Of a DNA stretch of 55,233 nucleotides, positions 49,805 to 55,233 are shown one piece after another. A program made the position numbers and the translations under genes. The DNA comes from Parcubacteria bacterium C7867-006 (GTDB lineage: Bacteria > Patescibacteriota > Minisyncoccia > Phycocordibacterales > DATDWN01). Numbering within the stretch: position 1 is the stretch's first letter; each line of letters opens with the position of its first letter. The stretch spans positions 1 to 55,233 of the forward strand of contig LFCP01000003.1 in assembly GCA_001189155.1 (NCBI GenBank). Reading direction: 5' to 3'. The notes beneath the pieces are model-generated. The model was given only the letters and a program-made list of their open reading frames with translations. It made no database searches and had not been told where the DNA came from.

Positions 49805-51079
49805 ATGGGTTTCATATTTACTATAAAAGCAACGGTAAAAAACTTACTGGCCAGAAAGGGTAGAACTTTTTTGACTATGTTAGGTATTATCATTGGTGTT
49901 GCTGGTGTGATAATTATTATTTCACTTGGTGCAGGTGCGCAGAGCCTTGTATTGGGGCAAGTAAACAAACTCGGAACAAACTTGTTGAGTATTCAGCCAG
50001 GTAAAAGTGACACAAATGGCCCACCTGCACAGGTTTATGGAATTATCATCACAACTTTAGTAGAGGAGGATGCTCAGGCTCTTCGAGCTCAACTGCCGCA
50101 CGCACTTGCTGTAAATGCTTTAGTTCGTGGTATAGGTAGTGTGACATGGCAAAACAAAACAGTTGATACAAATTTTCTTGGAACAGACTCAAGTTATCCT
50201 GATGTTGTTGATTTTACAATGAACTCTGGTGCTTTTATGAATGAAGCAGAGGCTAACAGTGGAGCAAATGTTGTTGTTTTGGGTAAAACTGTTGCAGATT
50301 CACTTTTTAATGGAACTGGAGTTGATCCTATTGGTCAGGTTATAAAGGTAAGAGTTAACTCTGCTGATACCAAAAATCAAAGCTTAGGTGTTCCATTGCG
50401 AGTTGTTGGTGTTGTAAATAAAAGGGGTAGTGCGTTTTTCCAGGATCAGGATGATCAAATATACGTACCTCTTTCTATAGGTCAAAATCAACTTTTAGGA
50501 ATTCACTATTTGCAGGTTATAAACTTAAAAGTAGACAATGCAGATAATATTGATCAGACAATAGAAGATGCAACTCGAGTTCTAAAACAAAGACACCATA
50601 TATTAACAGACGAGAACATTGATTTTACAGTTAGAAATCAAGCTACGGCTATTGGATTACTTACAACAATAACAGATGCTTTAAGTTTATTTTTAACATC
50701 AATGGCTGCTATTTCACTTATTGTTGGTGGAATTGGTATTTTAAATATTATGTTGGTTACAGTGGCAGAGAGAACAAGAGAGATTGGACTTCGAAAAGCG
50801 GTTGGGGCAAAAAATGGAGATATAATGAAACAGTTTTTGCTTGAGTCAGGTATTTTAACTGCCTTGGGAGGAATAATAGGAATAGTTGTTGGGGTTGTTC
50901 TTTCTTATCTTATGGCAGTTCTGATGAAATTTTTAGGATTTGATTGGGATTTTGTAATTTCACTTTGGTCGGTTGTGCTCGCAGTTTCAGTTTCAATTTT
51001 AACTGGAGTTGTTTTTGGTCTCTATCCTTCATATAAAGCATCGAAGTTAGATCCTATCGAAGCATTAAGATACGAATAA
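49805..51079 (+). CDS. MacB-type ABC permease, first copy
   Basis: 424 residues. The N-terminal helix (KGRTFLTMLGIIIGVAGVIII) is followed by a large extracytoplasmic MacB periplasmic-core domain and the C-terminal FtsX-like part: three transmembrane helices with VGGIGILNIMLVTVAERTREIGLRKAVGA and the closing YPSYKASKLDPIEALRYE. Together with the second copy it would form a heterodimer. One base separates it from the next gene. Confidence 0.93.
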   Translation: MGFIFTIKATVKNLLARKGRTFLTMLGIIIGVAGVIIIISLGAGAQSLVLGQVNKLGTNLLSIQPGKSDTNGPPAQVYGIIITTLVEEDAQALRAQLPHALAVNALVRGIGSVTWQNKTVDTNFLGTDSSYPDVVDFTMNSGAFMNEAEANSGANVVVLGKTVADSLFNGTGVDPIGQVIKVRVNSADTKNQSLGVPLRVVGVVNKRGSAFFQDQDDQIYVPLSIGQNQLLGIHYLQVINLKVDNADNIDQTIEDATRVLKQRHHILTDENIDFTVRNQATAIGLLTTITDALSLFLTSMAAISLIVGGIGILNIMLVTVAERTREIGLRKAVGAKNGDIMKQFLLESGILTALGGIIGIVVGVVLSYLMAVLMKFLGFDWDFVISLWSVVLAVSVSILTGVVFGLYPSYKASKLDPIEALRYE

Positions 51080-51080
51080 T

Positions 51081-52325
51081 ATGTTACAACTTATAAAACA
51101 ATCAATAAGAGCACTATCTGCTAATAAAGGCCGAACTATTTTGACCATGCTCGGTATTGTTATCGGTATTGCAACAGTGGTGCTTGTACTTTCTGCTGGT
51201 GCAGGTTTCCGAAGTTTGATTGACTCACAAGTTGCAACACTTGGAACAAATACTCTTTTTATACAAACACGAGTTCCGCCTACAACGAAAAACCGAGCCT
51301 CAAATAGTTCTGGCCCAGGCGGTTCATTTACTGGTGTCACAATAACAAGTTTCAAAGAGCGAGATTTGGATGATATAAAAAAACTTGGAGGAGTAACTGG
51401 TGCATACGGAATAGTTACAGGTCAGGCACCATCTAGTTATAGAAATAATAAAAAGACAGTTATCTACTATGGGGCTGGGGCAGAAAGGTTTAATATAGAT
51501 AGAAGTAAATTGGTTTCTGGAAGATTTTATACTCAGAGCGAGGATAATGGTGGTGCACAAGTTGCGATACTTGGTAGCAACGTAGCAAAGGATTTGTTTG
51601 GGCAGGATGATCCAGTAGGAAAACTTATGCGCATTGGTCCATTGAACTTTTTGGTGGTAGGTGTTTATGAGGCACAGGGAGCATTGAGTGGAAATGATGA
51701 TTTGGTATTTATACCACTTAAAACAGCACAAAAGAAACTTCTAGGAGTTGATTATCTTATGGTTGGTATTGTTGCACTTGATGATATAAATAAAAGCGAC
51801 AGTGTAGCAGAGTCTATAAAACAAGTTATGAGAGATAACCACTCCATAACAAATCCAGACAAAGATGATTTTGAAGTACAAACACAAGCTCAGGCACTCG
51901 AAACATTTAACACAATATTCAGCGGTATCACATATCTACTTATCGCTATTGCCGCTATATCACTTATTGTTGGAGGTGTCGGTATTATGAATATTATGTA
52001 TGTGGTGGTAACAGAGCGAACATCTGAGATTGGTTTGAAAAAAGCTATCGGCGCGAGAGAAAAAGACATTTTAAATGAGTTTTTGGTTGAGGCTGTGTTG
52101 GTAACAATAGCTGGGGGAGTAATAGGTCTTTTGTTCGGAGCCTTTCTTGGTTTTCTTGTTTCTGTTATTGCACAGTCATTTAATATGGAGTGGGCTTTCA
52201 AAGTTCCTCTGTATGCTATCTTTCTAGCGTTCGGAGTTTCTAGTGCTATTGGTATTTTCTTTGGGGTATTCCCAGCACGATCTGCCGCGAAGATGGACCC
52301 GATTGAGGCTTTGAGATACGAGTAG
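51081..52325 (+). CDS. MacB-type ABC permease, second copy
   Basis: 414 residues. Same order as the upstream permease: NKGRTILTMLGIVIGIATVV, MacB core, then GGVGIMNIMYVVVTERTSEIGLKKAIGA and FPARSAAKMDPIEALRYE. Sequences of the two permeases are homologous, so the pair arose by duplication. With macA and macB it makes a complete exporter; a Gram-negative outer-membrane partner is not expected here. Substrate unknown. Confidence 0.93.
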   Translation: MLQLIKQSIRALSANKGRTILTMLGIVIGIATVVLVLSAGAGFRSLIDSQVATLGTNTLFIQTRVPPTTKNRASNSSGPGGSFTGVTITSFKERDLDDIKKLGGVTGAYGIVTGQAPSSYRNNKKTVIYYGAGAERFNIDRSKLVSGRFYTQSEDNGGAQVAILGSNVAKDLFGQDDPVGKLMRIGPLNFLVVGVYEAQGALSGNDDLVFIPLKTAQKKLLGVDYLMVGIVALDDINKSDSVAESIKQVMRDNHSITNPDKDDFEVQTQAQALETFNTIFSGITYLLIAIAAISLIVGGVGIMNIMYVVVTERTSEIGLKKAIGAREKDILNEFLVEAVLVTIAGGVIGLLFGAFLGFLVSVIAQSFNMEWAFKVPLYAIFLAFGVSSAIGIFFGVFPARSAAKMDPIEALRYE

Positions 52326-52346
52326 TTTTGTGGTAGTCTTTTTGTT

Positions 52347-53231
52347 ATGTCAGAATACACAATACTTTTGTTTTACAAATATGTTAATATAGAAAACCCT
52401 GAACAGCTCAGGGATGAGCAGAGAGCGCTTTGTGAAAAATTAGGTTTAAAAGGCCGTATAATCGTTGCAAAAGAGGGTATAAATGCCACCGTAGAAGGAA
52501 CTACTGAAGCAACAGATGAATATCTAAAAGCCTATCTTGCTGATCCTCGTTTTGCTGATACACATATAAAAAAGAGTACTGGAACAGGGGACTCGTTTCC
52601 AAAACTTTCAGTTAAGGTTAGAAAAGAAATAGTTTCTTTACATTTGGATAATGATATTAATCCTAATGAGTTAACAGGAGTTCATTTAAAACCAGAAGAG
52701 TTAAAACAATGGTATGAATCTGGAAAGGATTTTGTAGTTGTTGATTTTCGTAATGACTACGAGTTCAAAGTTGGTAGATTTAAAAATTCTGTTATGCCCC
52801 CACTTCAAAACTTTCGAGATATTCCAAAAGCATTGGGCGAGATAGAGGACTTGAAAGACAAAACAGTTCTAACTGTTTGTACTGGTGGTGTTAGATGTGA
52901 AAAAGCTTCAGGACTTTTGAAGCGAGAGGGTTTTAAAGATGTTTATCAGTTAGACGGTGGAATGGTTACGTATATGGAAAAGTTTCCAGGTCAAGAGTTC
53001 GAAGGTTCTTTGTATGTTTTTGATAAACGTATAACAATGACATTTGATCCAGCTGATAAACATAAAGTTATAGGTAAGTGTGAAAAATGTGAGATAGCTA
53101 GTGAGAGATATGTAAATTGTAAAAATCCTAGATGCAACAAACATTTTATATGTTGCGAGGAGTGTTCCGAGGAAGACGGTCGTTCATTCTGTAGTGAGGA
53201 ATGTAGAGAGAAAGTAATGGTTAAAGCATAA
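52347..53231 (+). CDS. trhO: tRNA uridine 5-hydroxylase, rhodanese type (TrhO)
   Basis: 294 residues. N-terminal YceA domain (ILLFYKYVNIENPEQLRDEQ, GRIIVAKEGINATVEGT), the rhodanese domain with the active-site loop CTGGVRCEKAS (C178), and a C-terminal cysteine-rich zinc-like end (CEKCEIASERYVNCKNPRCN). It hydroxylates U34 of some tRNAs in an O2-dependent way. TAGTCT ends 7 nt before the ATG. The next gene starts 2 nt after the stop. Confidence 0.95.
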   Translation: MSEYTILLFYKYVNIENPEQLRDEQRALCEKLGLKGRIIVAKEGINATVEGTTEATDEYLKAYLADPRFADTHIKKSTGTGDSFPKLSVKVRKEIVSLHLDNDINPNELTGVHLKPEELKQWYESGKDFVVVDFRNDYEFKVGRFKNSVMPPLQNFRDIPKALGEIEDLKDKTVLTVCTGGVRCEKASGLLKREGFKDVYQLDGGMVTYMEKFPGQEFEGSLYVFDKRITMTFDPADKHKVIGKCEKCEIASERYVNCKNPRCNKHFICCEECSEEDGRSFCSEECREKVMVKA

Positions 53232-53233
53232 AT

Positions 53234-54346
53234 ATGTCATACAAAACAGAATGGGATTTAACTCTTTTGTATAAAAATGAGAATGATCCAAAAATAGAGA
53301 AGGAAATACGGGCCGTAGAAAAAGCCACAAAAGCTTTTGAGAAAAAATACATTAGTAAAAATTTTACATCCTCTGCAAAAAGTCTACTAGAAGCCCTAAA
53401 GGATTCTGAAAAATTGGGAGAAATCTTCGGAAAGAGCTTTGATCTCATGAAAGCAACACAAGATTCAGTAGAAAAAAAAGTTGTGTTTGAAACTGGTGGA
53501 GTAGTTCTTGGTAGCAAGTTCTTGCGTGTTATTGTTGCACCAATACTTATAACACAAGATACATCAGAAGAAATAATTGGATATGTATTGTTGATTGAAG
53601 ACATTACCGAAGCAAAAGTGGTAGAGCGTTCTCGAGAAGAATTTTTTGCTATAGCCTCACATGAGCTCCGCACACCACTAACGGCTATTCGTGGAAACAT
53701 GGAGATGCTCCAAGATTTTTGGACAAAACTAAAAGATGCCGAAAAGAAAGAAATGATTGGTGATGCTGTTCTTGGTAGTAAGCGCCTACTTTCCATTGTT
53801 AATGACTTCCTTGATATTTCTCGCCTCGAACAAGGCAAGATTCCACTACACAAAGAGCCGGTGGATATCATCGACACTATTGAAAAATCCCTCCGTGAAA
53901 TGAAAGTGCTCTCGGATTCAAAGAAAATAAAAATTATTTTCAAGAAACCGAATGATTTAGCTCTTTCAATACGCGCAGACGAAGAACGAGTAAAGCAAAT
54001 ACTGATTAACCTTATCAACAATGCATTAACTCATACTGAAAAAGGTACCATCACCCTTTCGGTTGAAAAAACAGAACAGACTGTATCGGTGTCAGTAACT
54101 GACACGGGAACTGGAATACCCCCAGAAAATCAAACACTCCTTTTCCGAAAATTCCAACAAGCGAGCAGCGCAGTACTCAGTCGAGAAGCCACAAAAGGTA
54201 CTGGTCTTGGACTCTATATTTCAAAACTGCTCGTCGAACAAATGGGTGGTACAATAGAGCTGGTAAAGAGTGTACCCAACGAAGGCAGTACCTTTCGCTT
54301 TTCTCTTCCCCTTTCGTCTTCTCCTACTACCACTATTCCTTCCTAA
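53234..54346 (+). CDS. apparent fusion: PepF N-terminus joined to a PAS/histidine kinase
   Basis: 370 residues. Residues 1-63 (MSYKTEWDLTLLYKNENDPK ... SLLEALKDSEKLGE) match the start of M3 oligoendopeptidase F, while residues about 64-128 are a PAS-like domain (IIGYVLLIEDITEAK). A full histidine kinase follows: H box EEFFAIASHELRTPLTAIRG (H143), N box INLINNALTHTE and G boxes DTGTGIPP / GTGLGLYISK. No transmembrane helix is visible. Codon use changes at about the joint (53423). A fusion of unrelated domains by deletion, or an assembly chimera, is likely. It pairs with the response regulator downstream. Confidence 0.8.
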   Translation: MSYKTEWDLTLLYKNENDPKIEKEIRAVEKATKAFEKKYISKNFTSSAKSLLEALKDSEKLGEIFGKSFDLMKATQDSVEKKVVFETGGVVLGSKFLRVIVAPILITQDTSEEIIGYVLLIEDITEAKVVERSREEFFAIASHELRTPLTAIRGNMEMLQDFWTKLKDAEKKEMIGDAVLGSKRLLSIVNDFLDISRLEQGKIPLHKEPVDIIDTIEKSLREMKVLSDSKKIKIIFKKPNDLALSIRADEERVKQILINLINNALTHTEKGTITLSVEKTEQTVSVSVTDTGTGIPPENQTLLFRKFQQASSAVLSREATKGTGLGLYISKLLVEQMGGTIELVKSVPNEGSTFRFSLPLSSSPTTTIPS

Positions 54347-54384
54347 AAAATATGGTACAATAATGAAGTTACGCAATCACCCTT

Positions 54385-54777
54385 ATGGCTACAGAACAAA
54401 AAATATTAATTATTGAGGATGATACTTTTATTAATCGCATTTATAAGCGAGTCTTTAGTCTCTCTGGTTTTGGAATTGAGCTTGCACAAAATGGTGAAGA
54501 GGCTATGGCGAAAATGGAATCGATGAATCCTGCTCCCACTCTTATTATTCTTGATATCATGATCCCAAAAATTTCAGGCTTTGAAGTACTCAAACGTCTC
54601 AAAGGCGATGTTCGGTGGCAGAAAATACCCGTTATTGTTATGACAAATCTTTCTGAAAAAACTGACGAAGAAAAAGCTCTTAATCTCGGAGCATCCCTTT
54701 ACCTCGTGAAAAGCGACCATAATCCCAGAGAAGTGGTACTCAAAGCAAAAGAGTTGATCGACAAACAAATAGTATAG
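54385..54777 (+). CDS. single-domain response regulator
   Basis: 130 residues, CheY-like receiver only: acidic pair IIEDD (10-13), phospho-acceptor D57 (LIILDIMIPKISGFEVL), T87 (VIVMTNLSE) and K109 (LYLVKSDH). No output domain, so it likely signals by protein contact. It lies 38 nt after the kinase fusion. Codons are richer in CTC/ATC than in genes before 53.4 kb. Confidence 0.93.
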   Translation: MATEQKILIIEDDTFINRIYKRVFSLSGFGIELAQNGEEAMAKMESMNPAPTLIILDIMIPKISGFEVLKRLKGDVRWQKIPVIVMTNLSEKTDEEKALNLGASLYLVKSDHNPREVVLKAKELIDKQIV

Positions 54778-54807
54778 CGAGAAACAGTGTTGTGTTAGAA
54801 TGAATCT

Positions 54808-55233
54808 ATGAATATTTCTTGGAAAGCTCCCGAACACATGCATACCGAAAAAACATCTGATTGGTTTTGGATGGTTGGTATCGTATCAGCTACTCTTGCA
54901 GTGATCTCAGTACTTCTTGGCAACATCCTTTTTGCAATCCTCATTCTCGTTGGAGTATTTACACTCACCCTCTACAGCATCAAAAAACCTCAAGTGGTCC
55001 ACATTGAACTTCTCCCTACTGGAATTAAAATACACGATCTTGTTTACTTATATACAAATCTTGAATCTTTTTGGATTGAGGAACATGAACTTGCTCCCCG
55101 CATTCTTTTAAAAACAACTAAAAAAATCGCCCCCTATGTCACCGTACTCCTCGGTGACGCCAACCCCGATGAAGTACGAGATGAACTACTTGTCCACTTA
55201 CCTGAAATTAAACACTCTGAACCTTTTTTAGAG
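54808..55233 (+). CDS. membrane protein, N-terminal part (cut by window edge)
   Basis: 142 codons are inside the window, and the gene runs off the right edge. Begins MNISWKAPEHMHTEKTSDWF, two transmembrane helices follow at about 20-60, then a soluble domain (VHIELLPTGIKIHDLVYLY). The plan resembles small conserved Patescibacteria membrane proteins, but I cannot name the family. TAGAAT ends 6 nt before the ATG (leaderless). Confidence 0.7.
   Translation, partial: MNISWKAPEHMHTEKTSDWFWMVGIVSATLAVISVLLGNILFAILILVGVFTLTLYSIKKPQVVHIELLPTGIKIHDLVYLYTNLESFWIEEHELAPRILLKTTKKIAPYVTVLLGDANPDEVRDELLVHLPEIKHSEPFLE

Noticed and set aside
53221-54021. 266-codon minus-strand ORF under the kinase fusion
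   Set aside because: Shadow of the plus-strand kinase with low-complexity Ser/Phe content and no start signal.
1-55233. CRISPR arrays, insertion sequences, prophage or rRNA genes
   Set aside because: No regularly spaced repeats, transposase, integrase, phage structural gene or rRNA sequence was found anywhere in the window.

Overview
The window looks like a piece of a Patescibacteria (Candidate Phyla Radiation) genome, most like the Parcubacteria group. The DNA is AT-rich and tightly packed, and proteins are short for their families. Ribosome, cell-wall and cell-shape genes are present, with almost no biosynthesis. One 919-residue VirD4/TraG-like ATPase stands alone. About two dozen genes have a -10 hexamer (TATAAT-like) ending 6-9 nt before ATG with no Shine-Dalgarno (SD) sequence, which points to leaderless mRNAs. 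The placement is inferred from gene content and style; no 16S rRNA gene is in the window.

Layout. 1-6.3 kb: start of typA, small envelope proteins (DedA, PH-domain, DUF378, VTT), an SnoaL-like and an ABM-like protein, a VanY-like carboxypeptidase, a YtxJ-like protein, and an ECF sigma factor with a probable DUF5667 anti-sigma factor. 6.3-9.7 kb: a candidate ncRNA, a secreted GC-rich cassette gene, a beta-lactamase-like hydrolase, TspO and tRNA-Asn flanked by broken tRNA pieces. 9.7-14.2 kb: hpf facing fmt-def-priA and a PEGA-domain protein. 14.3-23.5 kb: a first mreB, holB, frr, rseP, a candidate ncRNA, proS, then mreB-mreC-mreD-mrdA (rod shape). 23.6-30.7 kb: greA, lysS and a division/wall cluster mraZ-rsmH-ftsL-ftsI-murF with an MraZ-type operator. 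30.7-38 kb: a frameshifted membrane gene, tRNA-Glu, dgkA, the VirD4-like ATPase, three tiny cassettes, yqeY, rmuC and rplU. 38-47 kb: a GNAT gene with a possible attenuator, recR, a HExxH cassette, dnaB, cysS, corA, ctpA, rplI, another cassette and rpmA. 47-55 kb: a MacA/MacB-like export operon, trhO, an apparent pepF::histidine kinase fusion, a response regulator and a partial membrane protein.

Two patterns are not explained by the gene list. First, four intergenic elements (about 15.3, 19.5, 24.1 and 29.3 kb) share a plan of nested inverted repeats whose stems differ between copies but stay self-complementary, separated by more conserved spacers (CACC on the left of the inner stem, GGCTC on the right). 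The two closest copies show compensatory stem changes. Second, eight genes (about 7.1, 35.1, 35.4, 35.8, 38.2, 38.8, 40.1 and 46.4 kb) follow a different expression style: strong SD, mostly higher GC, their own promoter and intrinsic terminator, and mostly unrecognised products. They look like independent cassettes inserted between leaderless housekeeping genes.

Functionally, the window holds much of the machinery for peptidoglycan synthesis and rod growth (MurF, FtsI, MrdA, MreBCD, RsmH, undecaprenol-type kinase, carboxypeptidases), translation (three aminoacyl-tRNA synthetases, Frr, HPF, Fmt, Def, bL9, bL21, bL27) and replication/repair (DnaB, PriA-like, delta prime-like, RecR, RmuC). The last ~1.8 kb may derive from a different source, because its base usage changes at the point where the pepF start is joined to the kinase.
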